DNA from: CAKZQX01 sp034435975
Lineage (GTDB): Bacteria > Chloroflexota > Chloroflexia > Chloroflexales > Chloroflexaceae
Direction: 5' to 3'
Length of the DNA: 64,000 nt
Assembly (NCBI GenBank): GCA_034435975.1
Contig: DAOTWD010000120.1
Coordinates: 31,141-95,140 of the forward strand
The position numbers were made by a program, and so were the translations under genes. Each line of letters opens with the position of its first letter. Within the stretch, counting starts at the first letter, position 1. The notes under the pieces were generated by a model that saw only the letters and a program-made list of their open reading frames with translations, was not told where the DNA came from and ran no database searches. Shown piece after piece: positions 1 through 8,841 of this stretch.

Positions 1-292
1 CCAATAAGCTGTCATGTGCCTGGAGTACACAAGTTACGCAGTGAGAGATGTACGGCATGACACGGCAGGTCAATCGTATCCAAAGGGAGCCACATATACG
101 GCCACAAATATGCGTTCTTCCGACACGAAGAGATCATAGTATCGCCGGTACATTATTGGGAGACCTGGTTGCATCACGTATACAGATGCACACTGTGTCC
201 CTCCTGCTACATTATAGCAAGCCTATCTCAATTGTAAAACTCCGCTTGAGCTGGGATGGAGCGATACCTGGGATCAAGCCGGAACCCGGCTT
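1..292. other. Gene-free stretch
   Basis: No convincing coding region is visible on either strand. The only structure is a stem-loop, AAGCCGG-AAC-CCGGCTT at 276-292, that starts right after the ubiX stop codon. It has a T-run only when read on the plus strand, so its role as a ubiX terminator is doubtful. Confidence 0.5.
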
Positions 293-892
293 TTACGATG
301 AGCTATAACGATCACAATCATGACCGCCCGTCCAACGCTGAAATAAATCATCCGGCAACATAATGTTTAGCACATCAAGGACACGGTTAACGGTTTGATT
401 GATAATATCATTCAAGGTATGTGGACGATGATAAAACGCCGGTACTGGCGGCATAATAATACCTCCAAGTTCGGCAACTTGGGCCATCAGCCGCAGATGC
501 CCCAGGTGCAGAGGTGTCTCACGAGTTACCAGCACGAGCCGCCGCTGTTCTTTGAGCGTCACATCAGCCGCTCGTACCAACAAATTGTCGGTGAATGAGA
601 GTGCAACCGCACTTAATGTTTTCATGGAACAGGGAATGATTACCATACCGGTCGTCACAAATGAGCCACTCGAAATAGCGGCAGCAATGTCGTTCATCCG
701 ATAGGTCGTTCCCGCCAGTGCTTCAACATCACGCGGATCATAATCTGTTTCCAGGGCGATTGTCTGACGTGCCGCGCTGGTCATGACCAGATGGGTTTCA
801 ATCGTTGACACCGCTTGTAAGACCTCTAGCAAACGAATGCCATAGATCACTCCAGTTGCCCCAGAAATACCAACAACCAGACGTTGAGTCAT
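293..892 (-). CDS. ubiX: UbiX-family flavin prenyltransferase
   Basis: 199 residues, close to the usual 190-200 of UbiX. The family transfers a dimethylallyl group to FMN, making the prenylated flavin used by UbiD-type decarboxylases in ubiquinone/menaquinone and aromatic acid metabolism; it is cytosolic. The N-terminal flavin-binding loop GISGATG (residues 8-14), the SxxSGSF and IIPCSMKTLSAVA segments, and the late RETPLHLGHL stretch are all present. The frame stays open 49 codons further upstream, but that part is basic and unlike the family, so the ATG at 892, where homology begins, was chosen. A promoter-like sequence lies at 1063-1091. It may instead act on another prenyl acceptor, but the family assignment is firm. 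Confidence 0.93.
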   Translation of the reverse strand: MTQRLVVGISGATGVIYGIRLLEVLQAVSTIETHLVMTSAARQTIALETDYDPRDVEALAGTTYRMNDIAAAISSGSFVTTGMVIIPCSMKTLSAVALSFTDNLLVRAADVTLKEQRRLVLVTRETPLHLGHLRLMAQVAELGGIIMPPVPAFYHRPHTLNDIINQTVNRVLDVLNIMLPDDLFQRWTGGHDCDRYSSS

Positions 893-1062
893 GATTCCCT
901 CAAATAACCAGGATGTACACAGTTGTCTGATCACCTTGCGTTCTCGCCTGCGGCGAAATTCAGGTTGCAAAGAGCGTTTTTCCCACACGGTCACAGGTGA
1001 AAAGACACGGTGGTTGAACGACCGCGTACGTCCGGTCAAATAATCGCCAGATCTGGCTATAT

Positions 1063-1091
1063 GTTATAGTCGTCCTATCTGTAATTGTAAA
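1063..1091 (-). promoter_or_regulatory. Predicted sigma-70-type promoter of ubiX
   Basis: On the minus strand TTTACA, a 17-bp spacer and TATAAC are seen. Transcription would start near 1056, giving a leader of about 160 nt before the ubiX ATG. Confidence 0.55.
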
Positions 1092-1185
1092 CCAGAATCC
1101 CGGCTTTCATCTGAGTAGCGCTCCGTCCAGGCGAAAGCCGGGACTTCAGTAGTTCACGCTCATTCAGGTTTACGTAACCGTTCAG

Positions 1186-1270
1186 GGAGTGAGAAAATAG
1201 CTGTCAGGAAATAGGAAATAGGGAACCATTGGAGCGGACTTCTATCTCTCCTTTCTATCTCCTGTTTTCT
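1186..1270. repeat. Dispersed intergenic repeat, copy 1
   Basis: Shares long blocks with 10759-10858: GGAGTGAGAAAATAG, a GGAAATAG tract, AACCATTGGAG, a GGACTTCT block and a run of CTCTCC/TTTCTAT. The purine-rich left part (AGGAAATAG) can pair with the pyrimidine-rich right part, so the unit is loosely palindromic. Confidence 0.6.
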
Positions 1271-1389
1271 AATTGTGCGTTCTCTAGGTCTGTTACCGTG
1301 CATTCTTGCAGGAGAGGTGGTCATAGCATACCCTGGGGTACCAACCCTGGTTGTATACAGGTGTACCAGCGTTCATTCTCTTTTCATAC

Positions 1390-1417
1390 AAAAAGGAGCA
1401 TGCCAGTGGCACGCTCC
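1390..1417 (-). terminator. Rho-independent terminator of ftsH
   Basis: On the minus strand GGAGCGTGCCA and TGGCATGCTCC form an 11-bp stem with one mismatch, followed by TTTTTG. It lies 43 bp past the ftsH stop codon. Confidence 0.85.
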
Positions 1418-1460
1418 CTTTGTTGCAATCATTACGTGGATCAGGTTATAGGCTGCTGGA

Positions 1461-3410
1461 TCAGGCAGGCAGGGGCGAAGTCATACCACCTGGCGCAACC
1501 ACTTCGGGTGTTATGCCTTCACCTTTCTCAACACCACCTTGCTTACCATTCAACTCAAAACTACCGCGCGGAATACGACCCAGTATATCACGCAAGCGAT
1601 CGCCTTCAAGCGTCTCAAACTCCAGCAATGCGTTCGCCATATCGTTCAACACCGGGCGATACTTCTCCAGAATAGTCATTGCCCGATGATAGGCCTCGGA
1701 GACAAGCCGATGAACTTCTTCATCAATAATCCTGGCCACGTCTTCGCTATAATTGCGTTGTTCGCTTATTTCACGTCCCAGGAAAATTAACTCATCCTTC
1801 TCACCAAAGGCAATTGGGCCAAGTTTAGGACTCATCCCATAGCGGGTGATCATCGAACGTGCCGTCTTCGTTACCGTACTGATATCCCCACTGGCACCAG
1901 TTGTAATGTCACCAAATACAATCTCCTCGGCTGCACGACCGCCAAGAGCCATTGCCAACTGGGCCTCAAACATGGATGAACTATAGTAGCGCCGATCCTC
2001 ATCAGGTATCATCAGCGTATAACCGCCAGCCATCCCACGTGGAATAATTGTCACCTTCTGCACCGGATTTGCATCAGGCATTGCCTGTGCGACAATGGCA
2101 TGCCCCGACTCATGATACGCCGTAATTAACTTTTCCCGATCCGTCATCACCCGGCTGCGACGCTCTGGCCCCCCCATCATCACTCGCTCGATGGCATCTT
2201 GCAGCTCGGCCATACCGATCTTCTTCTTGGAACGTCGAGCAGCAAGAATGGCTGCCTCGTTCACGGCATTCATGAGATCAGCACCGGAAAAGCCAGGAGT
2301 CTGGCGGGCAATAACTTCCAGGTTCACATCTTCCTCAAGCGGTTTGCCCTTAACATGTACCTTGAGTACAGCTATGCGCCCACGAACATCGGGTGCATCC
2401 AGCACGACCTGGCGGTCAAACCGTCCCGGTCGCACCAGCGCCGGATCAAGAACATCTGGCCGATTAGTAGCGGCGATGATAATCACGTTTGTATTGGTAT
2501 CAAAACCATCCATCTCAACCAGTATCTGGTTCAGTGTTTGCTCACGCTCATCATGTGAACCACCCAGGCCAGCCCCACGTTGACGACCGACCGCATCGAT
2601 CTCGTCAATAAAGACGATACAGGGCGCATTGCGCTTGGCCTGGTCAAAAAGATCGCGCACACGACTGGCACCAACACCCACAAACATCTCAACAAACTCA
2701 GAGCCGCTGATCGAAAAGAAAGGTACTCCTGCTTCACCGGCTACTGCACGTGAAAGGAGTGTTTTACCGGTTCCAGGTGGCCCCACCATAAGCACACCAC
2801 GTGGAATGCGGGCCCCCAGATTGGTAAACTTATCAGGAAACTTCAAAAACTCTACCACTTCGGTCAGATCTTGCTTGGCCTCCTCCTGACCAGCAACATC
2901 GGCAAATGTAATAGTTGGCTTGTCACCGGCAAACATACGGGCACGGCTCTTGCCAAAGGAAAGCGCCTGATTATTGCTGCCCTGAGCCTGGCGCATAAAG
3001 AAGACAAAAAAACCGATCAACAGGAGCGTTGGTAGCAGAACAGTGACAATGCTCAATAGTCCACCCCAGGCGGGGGCAGGTCTGACATTGACCACCAGTT
3101 GTTGCCCATCAGGAAGTTGCAATGGAACATCATACTGGGCCAGCAGCGACATGATGCTATCACCGCTTTCCAGACGTGATCGGTATCTTGTCGTAGGATT
3201 ATCAAGAGGCGTAATAATAATTTGTTCATCGCCCGCCTGCGCTTCGATCTCTTTGATTTTGCCAGCGCGGGCATCGCTAATGACTTGCGCAATCCCTATC
3301 TCATCGCTCTGCGTGGTACTTTGTCCAAAATACTGAAAAAAGAGAGCCAGCGCTGCGACCAGAATGATTAAATACACGAAACTATTTTTGAGCCAACGGT
3401 TATCACCCAT
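1461..3410 (-). CDS. ftsH: ATP-dependent zinc metalloprotease FtsH
   Basis: 649 residues, typical of FtsH, the membrane-bound AAA+ protease that extracts and degrades misfolded membrane proteins and short-lived regulators. Two membrane segments lie at about 10-28 and 116-139 with a short extracytoplasmic domain between. The AAA module follows: Walker A GPPGTGKT (210-217), Walker B IVFIDE (265-270), and the second region of homology around ATNRPDVLDPALVRPGR (about 314-330). The zinc motif HESGH is at 433-437 in the peptidase domain. Its own promoter is visible at 3512-3540 and its terminator at 1390-1417, so it can be transcribed separately from tilS-hpt upstream, an order also found in Bacillus. 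The C-terminal tail is short and glycine-rich. Confidence 0.97.
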   Translation of the reverse strand: MGDNRWLKNSFVYLIILVAALALFFQYFGQSTTQSDEIGIAQVISDARAGKIKEIEAQAGDEQIIITPLDNPTTRYRSRLESGDSIMSLLAQYDVPLQLPDGQQLVVNVRPAPAWGGLLSIVTVLLPTLLLIGFFVFFMRQAQGSNNQALSFGKSRARMFAGDKPTITFADVAGQEEAKQDLTEVVEFLKFPDKFTNLGARIPRGVLMVGPPGTGKTLLSRAVAGEAGVPFFSISGSEFVEMFVGVGASRVRDLFDQAKRNAPCIVFIDEIDAVGRQRGAGLGGSHDEREQTLNQILVEMDGFDTNTNVIIIAATNRPDVLDPALVRPGRFDRQVVLDAPDVRGRIAVLKVHVKGKPLEEDVNLEVIARQTPGFSGADLMNAVNEAAILAARRSKKKIGMAELQDAIERVMMGGPERRSRVMTDREKLITAYHESGHAIVAQAMPDANPVQKVTIIPRGMAGGYTLMIPDEDRRYYSSSMFEAQLAMALGGRAAEEIVFGDITTGASGDISTVTKTARSMITRYGMSPKLGPIAFGEKDELIFLGREISEQRNYSEDVARIIDEEVHRLVSEAYHRAMTILEKYRPVLNDMANALLEFETLEGDRLRDILGRIPRGSFELNGKQGGVEKGEGITPEVVAPGGMTSPLPA

Positions 3411-3511
3411 GCTCTCTATCCTTCTCTTTGTGGAATGATACCTCTGAATGTGGCCTCAGACTGTGTCTGAGAACGTGCGGGAGTTTGTTAAGATCAGGCT
3501 GAGATGATAGC

Positions 3512-3540
3512 ATTATACCAAAAGGGTGTAGTAGCGGCAA
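3512..3540 (-). promoter_or_regulatory. Predicted promoter of ftsH
   Basis: TTGCCG, 17-bp spacer and a perfect TATAAT on the minus strand, in the gap between hpt and ftsH. The predicted leader is about 95 nt. Confidence 0.7.
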
Positions 3541-3570
3541 GGAGTCCTCCAGGCTATCTCTGCTCTTTCT

Positions 3571-4122
3571 CTACATATGGGTATAGACGTGCGATTTGAG
3601 AATACCAATATAGCCCAGGTTGCGATAACGTTCACCAAAGTCTAGTCCATAGCCGACAACAAATTCATTGGGAATGTCAAACCCCAGGTAATCTATCGTA
3701 ACATTCGCAATACGCCGCTCTGGTTTATCCAGCAATGCACAGATGCGAAGACTGGCCGGGTTCCGTCGTTTAAGCTGGCTGCACAGGTATTCCAGGGTTA
3801 ACCCACTATCAATAATGTCTTCAACAATTAACACATGCCAGCCGGTAATGTCGGTATCCAGATCTTTGAGCAGACGTACTACTCCGCTTGATTCAGTACT
3901 CTGGCCATAACTCGAAATGGCAATAAAGTCGATCGCCAGTGGCAGATAAATGCTCCGTGCCAGGTCGACAATAAACATCATACAACCCTTGAGGACACCG
4001 ACTAATAGGAGATTATCGATACCAGCATAGTCACGACTAATCCGTGCGCCCAATTCAGCTACTCTCGCCTGAATGTGTGTCTCTGGTATCAGTACGCGCT
4101 CAATATCTTTATCCATAGGCAT
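3571..4122 (-). CDS. hpt: Hypoxanthine phosphoribosyltransferase
   Basis: 183 residues, normal for the family. It makes IMP (and usually GMP) from hypoxanthine or guanine and PRPP in cytosolic purine salvage. The PRPP-binding loop VLIVEDIIDSGLTL (97-110) is complete, the early LLLVGVLKGCMMF block and the base-binding EFVVGYGLDFGERYRNL block near the C-terminus match HPRT. The gene starts 20 bp after tilS stops, so the two are probably one transcript. Two in-frame ATG codons (4122 and 4116) could be the start; the first is given. The neighbourhood tilS-hpt-ftsH supports the call. Confidence 0.95.
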   Translation of the reverse strand: MPMDKDIERVLIPETHIQARVAELGARISRDYAGIDNLLLVGVLKGCMMFIVDLARSIYLPLAIDFIAISSYGQSTESSGVVRLLKDLDTDITGWHVLIVEDIIDSGLTLEYLCSQLKRRNPASLRICALLDKPERRIANVTIDYLGFDIPNEFVVGYGLDFGERYRNLGYIGILKSHVYTHM

Positions 4123-4142
4123 CCTGTTCCTACTAGTTTATT

Positions 4143-5702
4143 CTACATCCGTGACAGTGTCACCCACAGCATATGCTTCGTAGCAGGCGTAGCCTGAAAT
4201 CGGTCATCGGCCCGTAATCCAGCGATCCACACTATTGCGGTAGGCGTTGCCAGCACCGGCCAGGCATCACGCAGGGTATGGGGTAATTTAACGTCAACAA
4301 AGAAATCCTGTAATTTCCGGCTGCCACACCCACCTGCGGGCCGAAAGCGATCACCCGGTTGTCGGCAGCGCATGAACAGAGGCTCAGTAAGGATCGCCGC
4401 ATCGAGTGCGACCCACCAGCACCAATCATTGTCGGCTGGCAAACTGTCGGGCCTGGTATAGCTGCTGATCACCTGCCAACCCCCTCCCAGGTGGGTGATA
4501 CCTGGAACCTGTAGTGGTAGTCGTTGCACTTCCAGCTGGGGAAGACTATAGGGCGATGCCGGAGCGCCTACTATCCTGGTTCGATCACTACCCGGACGTT
4601 TCATACGCATTACCATAATATGCGTCGCATCGACCCGCAACAACAGGCCGGCCCCCAGGGAGTATTGATAGCCTGTTGTGCCAGACGCCACCCTGCGCCC
4701 GGCTTCTACCTGTTCATACCTCAACCCATCATAGCTCCCCAATCGTTGTGCAGCTCGTCGTAATGCATAGCGTTGTAAGACCACGGGCAAGTCACTCCAG
4801 TGGTTTCGATCAAACCATATAACGCCTGGTTGCTCTGTGACCAGGTCTGGCCATACCTGATCAAGCTGGGATTGAATATAGGCATAATCATCACCACAAA
4901 TCTGTGCGGTACGTGTGAGTGCAGCCGCAATATGCTGATTATAGGTTGCAAGATAGGGGAGCAACTCGGCCCGAATACGGTTGCGACGGTAACGTGCGGC
5001 CTGATTAGAAGGGTCATCCTGTGGGGTCAGAGCACATTCGCGGCAATACTGTGCAATCTCGGCACGGGTGATCGACAGGAGTGGACGAAGCAACAACGGC
5101 GTTGATGTCTGTGGTTGTCCTGGACGCATCCACTGTTGATTGCCTGGTGTAAGCATGGCGTTGTTGCTCAATTCCTGCGATCCTCGTTGCCCCCATTCGG
5201 GCCAGGGAACCACTGCCCGCATACCACGCAATCCAGCCGGCCCGGCTCCACGCAACAGGTGGAGCAATACGGTCTCAGCCTGATCATCAGCTTGATGCCC
5301 CACAGCCACCGCATGCGCCTGCTGTACCTGCGCAATACGCGCCAGAAAAGCATAGCGCACATCACGGGCAATGGCATGCGCATTCTGGCGTCGCAGACGG
5401 GCGATAGAGGGAACATCAAGCTGCGCCACACTAATTGATAGCCCCCATGCCTCTGCCGTCTGTTGCACGAAACGTGCTTCTGCCGCCGATTGCTCACCGC
5501 GAAACCCATGATCGAGGTGGGCCACATGTAGCTGTGGCCCATTCTCACCTTGCAGTTGCCACAATACATGCAATAGACACAGGGAGTCCGGCCCACCGGA
5601 GACGGCCACGATCAGCATGGCATCCGATCGTAGCAACCCGACCTGGCGAAGAGCGGCACATACCACGTTACGAACTCGTTCAGTGATCAGCGCAGCGCTC
5701 AT
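4143..5702 (-). CDS. tilS: tRNA(Ile)-lysidine synthetase TilS
   Basis: 519 residues. TilS attaches lysine to C34 of the CAU-anticodon isoleucine tRNA, changing both its codon reading (AUA) and its charging from Met to Ile. The N-terminal PP-loop SGGPDS (35-40) binds ATP, followed by HLDHGFRGEQSAAEA and the AVGHQADDQAETVLLHLLRG stretch typical of the family. A C-terminal substrate-binding domain with a CRQPGDRFRPAGG motif and LQDFFVD follows. The frame is open 36 codons upstream of the chosen ATG at 5702, but that region runs toward the tRNA gene and lacks homology. A tRNA with anticodon CAU lies 108 bp upstream on the same strand. Confidence 0.95.
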   Translation of the reverse strand: MSAALITERVRNVVCAALRQVGLLRSDAMLIVAVSGGPDSLCLLHVLWQLQGENGPQLHVAHLDHGFRGEQSAAEARFVQQTAEAWGLSISVAQLDVPSIARLRRQNAHAIARDVRYAFLARIAQVQQAHAVAVGHQADDQAETVLLHLLRGAGPAGLRGMRAVVPWPEWGQRGSQELSNNAMLTPGNQQWMRPGQPQTSTPLLLRPLLSITRAEIAQYCRECALTPQDDPSNQAARYRRNRIRAELLPYLATYNQHIAAALTRTAQICGDDYAYIQSQLDQVWPDLVTEQPGVIWFDRNHWSDLPVVLQRYALRRAAQRLGSYDGLRYEQVEAGRRVASGTTGYQYSLGAGLLLRVDATHIMVMRMKRPGSDRTRIVGAPASPYSLPQLEVQRLPLQVPGITHLGGGWQVISSYTRPDSLPADNDWCWWVALDAAILTEPLFMRCRQPGDRFRPAGGCGSRKLQDFFVDVKLPHTLRDAWPVLATPTAIVWIAGLRADDRFQATPATKHMLWVTLSRM

Positions 5703-5810
5703 TGCAACATACCATCGGATTCTGTATGCACGCAGATATCGCGATACACACCAGCTTCCTAGCCCAGATACCAAAAAAGCGACGAACCTGGAGCCGTCCG
5801 TCGCTGGCAC

Positions 5811-5886
<76 letters not shown>

Positions 5887-5924
5887 TAATAGCGCATCAT
5901 GTCTGTTGTATGCGCATCTTAATA

Positions 5925-5953
5925 ATGGTACCACGCTCATCGGCCAGCGTCAA
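5925..5953 (-). promoter_or_regulatory. Predicted promoter of the CAU tRNA
   Basis: TTGACG, 17-bp spacer and TACCAT on the minus strand, about 39 bp upstream of the mature tRNA 5' end. It could also drive tilS and hpt. Confidence 0.5.
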
Positions 5954-6064
5954 ATGATCAGGTGTCAGGTATCAGGTACCTTGTTCCTCCCTGCAGAGAC
6001 GCCAGCGTACTCATTCGGATTTGTGAGGCAGCCTGGGTGCCCGGTGCCTATCATCCCGAAGTAT

Positions 6065-6171
6065 GTGGGGATACACGCGCTACGGATCAATCACTTGAAC
6101 TGCGTTAGCGGCTATGGCGAGATCCCCGCACTACGGTGGGAATACACTCCCTACGGATCAATCTCTCGAAC
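6065..6171. repeat. Two 36-bp direct repeats in a 330-bp gap
   Basis: Units at 6065-6100 and 6136-6171 match at 31 of 36 positions and share CTACGGATCAATC. The remaining gap between the tRNA promoter and the next gene (5954-6215) shows no coding region. Confidence 0.6.
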
Positions 6172-6215
6172 CCTACGCCCTTTTCACCTTCAGCAAAGAG
6201 GACACAAAGCTGGCT

Positions 6216-7577
6216 CTATTGGCCGACTGAACTCGCCTGCCCTCCACAGGCAACCATTAACTCGATCAGCAGTTGCCCGTGGCGTACCAGATCTTCCAAC
6301 GGGATATGCTCATTAGCAGCCAGAATAGCACTGTCGTTGCGTGCCAGGGCTACGGTTCCAACCGGGATCCGCAGGTGTTGGGCAAAGAGTGCCAGCGGCT
6401 GGCTAAAAGGGCCAGAGGGCAAGAGTGTGAGTGGTTCTCCATAGACCGGAATCCCGGTGGCAACCAGGTGTTGTATAAATCGATGATCGGGCGAAGTACG
6501 GGCAGGTGGATAACCACCCGGTAATCGGGTGAGCTTAATATCGGTACAACTGCGTGCAATGAGTTGCTCCTGTACCAGGCTGAAAATAACATCGGGATGC
6601 TGGGCCGGAACAAGATGGAAATCCAACCGTGCTGTTGCCAGCGTAGGAATACTTGCCAGATGGCCATCTGGCTCAACCTTGAACGAAGAGAGATTACAGG
6701 TTGGGAGTGTTACTTCGGCCCGTACCAATGAAATGCCGGTCATGCCAAACAGAAACTCAGGCAGGTTCCAGACAACCTTCCGATCCGTTTCATCTAGCTT
6801 CGTTTGCCGAAGCGCGATGTTTTCATTGCGCGTGGGACCTTCCACCATATCGTAAAAGCCGTTAATGCGAATATCTTCGTCGTCACCTTTCAAATGCCCC
6901 AGTGCCCAGATGAGTCGCCAGGCAGGATTGATCACGCTTGCTGCCAGGCCGGGTGGCAAGGCATGAGCCGAGCCACTGGCCTGCAGTTCAATTTGTAACA
7001 GACCTTTGGTACCACTGTAGCAAAATGGCCGCTTCTGCTCATCACGCTCACCATTGCTACCTAACCCGGCATCTGCCCGCAGCAGGTCGATATGCTGCAG
7101 AATGATCTCTTCTAATTCAGGACTGCCGGTTAATCCAGCGCCTTCAACGACCATCACCAGGCCACACGGGAGGTCACCTTCGGTTGTGAGTAATGTGCGC
7201 AGCGCTGCCATATGGGCAACGAGCGGGCCTTTGCCATGTGCGACTCCCCGACCATAGATGACGCCTTCACGTTCTGCTAGTTGAAATGGCTCGTGAAACC
7301 ATGCGCGCCAGGGACCAGTTGGGGCAACATCGTAGTGATGATAGAGCAACAGGGTAAACGGGGTACGCCCCCCTTTCCAGCCAAGGACAACTGGCGCTCC
7401 CTTGGTTTGAACCACTTTAACCGCCAATCCTACCTGGCGCAGCATATCGGCCACAAGACTGGCTGTAGCCGCCAATTCTTGCATCTGCCCGCTACTTGTG
7501 GGTTGAGCACACAGGCGTTGCAAATCCTTGATAAGTCGATCCACTGCAATAGATGTCGGAGTTGATACGTGGAGCAT
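6216..7577 (-). CDS. M20-family protein lacking catalytic metal ligands
   Basis: 453 residues, the length of M20 dipeptidases, and the fold-defining blocks align end to end: LLLYHHYDVAP (77-86), a YGRG segment, a central dimerisation domain, and a C-terminal NEHIPLEDL. The active site is eroded. The zinc-bridging Asp in RGxxDxKG is His114. The catalytic/zinc Glu pair of EGxEExGS is Gly148-Leu149. The C-terminal zinc His before the NE motif appears to be Leu. It is therefore probably not a working metallopeptidase and may bind peptides or partner with an active homologue. It stands alone, with its own good promoter at 7698-7726. An intact M20 enzyme is at 28918-30090. Confidence 0.8.
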   Translation of the reverse strand: MLHVSTPTSIAVDRLIKDLQRLCAQPTSSGQMQELAATASLVADMLRQVGLAVKVVQTKGAPVVLGWKGGRTPFTLLLYHHYDVAPTGPWRAWFHEPFQLAEREGVIYGRGVAHGKGPLVAHMAALRTLLTTEGDLPCGLVMVVEGAGLTGSPELEEIILQHIDLLRADAGLGSNGERDEQKRPFCYSGTKGLLQIELQASGSAHALPPGLAASVINPAWRLIWALGHLKGDDEDIRINGFYDMVEGPTRNENIALRQTKLDETDRKVVWNLPEFLFGMTGISLVRAEVTLPTCNLSSFKVEPDGHLASIPTLATARLDFHLVPAQHPDVIFSLVQEQLIARSCTDIKLTRLPGGYPPARTSPDHRFIQHLVATGIPVYGEPLTLLPSGPFSQPLALFAQHLRIPVGTVALARNDSAILAANEHIPLEDLVRHGQLLIELMVACGGQASSVGQ

Positions 7578-7697
7578 GCTTCAATCCATCAGAGCACCCC
7601 ATGCGATTGCCGATAAGCATTCCTCGACAAAGATGCTATCTGACAATATCGCATACTTATGGTGGTATTTCTAGGCTTACGCTGTCTGATTATAATT

Positions 7698-7726
7698 ATT
7701 ATAGCACCTCAGTGCACCAATTGTAA
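7698..7726 (-). promoter_or_regulatory. Predicted promoter of the M20-like gene
   Basis: TTACAA, 17-bp spacer and TATAAT on the minus strand, followed by a second TATAAT-like hexamer. The leader would be about 115 nt. Confidence 0.65.
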
Positions 7727-7936
7727 TAGAGTATGCCTATCCCAATGATCAATCGGGATCCTGGCGTGAGCCTGGATGAAGCAATCCGCAGGCTCACGCC
7801 GAGGCTCTGGTTTTCTTTTGACTCATGTCGTACGCGATAGCGTGACGCCTATACCCTTTGTGCATGCGGCGTCACGATCATGGATATGAAGGTACCGCAT
7901 ACGTTCTGTTATGTCAGGATTGCTGCATAGTACTCG

Positions 7937-8051
7937 AACGCGACATCCCCCCGTTTAGGAAGGCTCGGTGTGGGTTCGCCCCCTAAACCACCGTAAAGGA
8001 ACGTGCGCAGGGGCTGTAGGCCCCGCACCCCGGCCGAGATGAAGTCGCGTT
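7937..8051. ncRNA. Candidate structured RNA or palindromic element
   Basis: A perfect 8-bp outer stem (AACGCGAC 7937-7944 with GTCGCGTT 8044-8051) encloses two further hairpins: GTTTAGG 7953-7959 with 7982-7988, and GTGC/GGGGC 8003-8014 with GCCCC/GCAC 8020-8028. CTCGG (7964-7968) can also pair with CCGAG (8034-8038). This is a multi-branch fold of 115 nt. It matches no RNA family I recognise; the strand is undecided and it may be a mobile repeat rather than a transcript. Confidence 0.35.
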
Positions 8052-8214
8052 GGGGTACCAGGTATATCTATCATGGCCTGGTTGTTGTACGTATCCTGCT
8101 ACCGTATCTTCCATAATCCACCTCGGAGACACGAAGAATATCGAGCTACGTGAGTGAAGTGATATGCTGGTACCTTTCAGTATCCCCGTGGTCAAAATAA
8201 ACCGCGTAAGCCTG

Positions 8215-8670
8215 TTAAAACGGGATATCTTGATCGTCTTCGATCCCCGGCACGAAAGAGTCACTAGTGTCATAAAGCGCCTCATCGGACTCGCGGATAA
8301 CTCGTGGTTCAGCACTGTCATCAGGGGTATCGAGAAACATAACCTCATAGCCACGCACATACGTTTTATAACGACGTTGTCCCGAATCTCGGTCTTCCCA
8401 GGAGTCAGTACGTAAGCTGCCAGAAACCATCACCCGCCGCCCTTTGCGCAAATACGTATTGCACACGTCAGCCAGTTTTTCCCAGACCTGAACATCGATC
8501 CATTCGGTGGCATACTCACGTTCACCATGGGCATTCCGCCCCGCAATACGGTTGGTCGCCACACTAAATTCACAGACTCCCCTACCATCCGTGGTAAACC
8601 GTAATTCGGGGTCACGGCCAAGCCGTCCGATCAACTGTACGGAATTAAGCGTCCCTTTCACTGAATACAT
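8215..8670 (-). CDS. ssb: Single-stranded DNA-binding protein
   Basis: 151 residues. SSB coats single-stranded DNA during replication and repair and recruits partner proteins through its C-terminal tip. The OB-fold core runs from NSVQLIGRLGRDPELRF to about residue 110, with the family WxxVQVWEKLA-like segment, and the acidic tail ends in DDQDIPF. The start at 8670 has a GGAG ribosome site about 7 nt away; the frame is open 12 codons further upstream without support. A TATAAT hexamer sits on the minus strand at 8737-8742 with no clear -35 box. The gene is not beside rpsF or rpsR, its common neighbours. Confidence 0.93.
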   Translation of the reverse strand: MYSVKGTLNSVQLIGRLGRDPELRFTTDGRGVCEFSVATNRIAGRNAHGEREYATEWIDVQVWEKLADVCNTYLRKGRRVMVSGSLRTDSWEDRDSGQRRYKTYVRGYEVMFLDTPDDSAEPRVIRESDEALYDTSDSFVPGIEDDQDIPF

Positions 8671-8841
8671 CACGTGTCTCCTGCCTATGAGATAAGAAGT
8701 ACTCACAAGATGCTACAGTCATACCTTCAATGCGCTATTATACATACTATACCGTTACGTAGACTCGCAGGTTACGACATAGGCGTGTTTATTTCTAGAA
8801 ATTCAGTCAAGTCCGTGATGTGTGGTGCGGCGAACCTGGCC

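Larger units (their letters stand above)
893..1460. other. Intergenic region with palindromes and a dispersed repeat
   Basis: No gene seen. It holds the ubiX promoter, a perfect 11-bp inverted repeat (TCCCGGCTTTC at 1098-1108 and its complement at 1133-1143), a purine/pyrimidine-rich repeat at 1186-1270 that recurs at 10759-10858, and the ftsH terminator at 1390-1417. Confidence 0.6.
7578..8214. other. 637-bp gap with several palindromes
   Basis: No gene seen. Besides the upstream promoter, it carries a perfect 12-bp inverted repeat (GGCGTGAGCCTG at 7763-7774 with 7789-7800), a 9-bp inverted repeat (CGTGACGCC at 7841-7849 with 7868-7876), and the branched element at 7937-8051. Confidence 0.6.

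Noticed and set aside
276..292. Rho-independent terminator of ubiX
   Set aside because: The hairpin follows the stop codon, but the T-run is on the opposite strand, and the stem is only 7 bp.
1229..1790. Plus-strand open frames over the end of ftsH
   Set aside because: They are antisense to the strongly supported ftsH coding sequence and its terminator.
7937..8051. 5S rRNA or SRP RNA
   Set aside because: The length is similar to 5S rRNA, but neither the 5S loop sequences nor the SRP GGAAGCAGCC-type loop are present.
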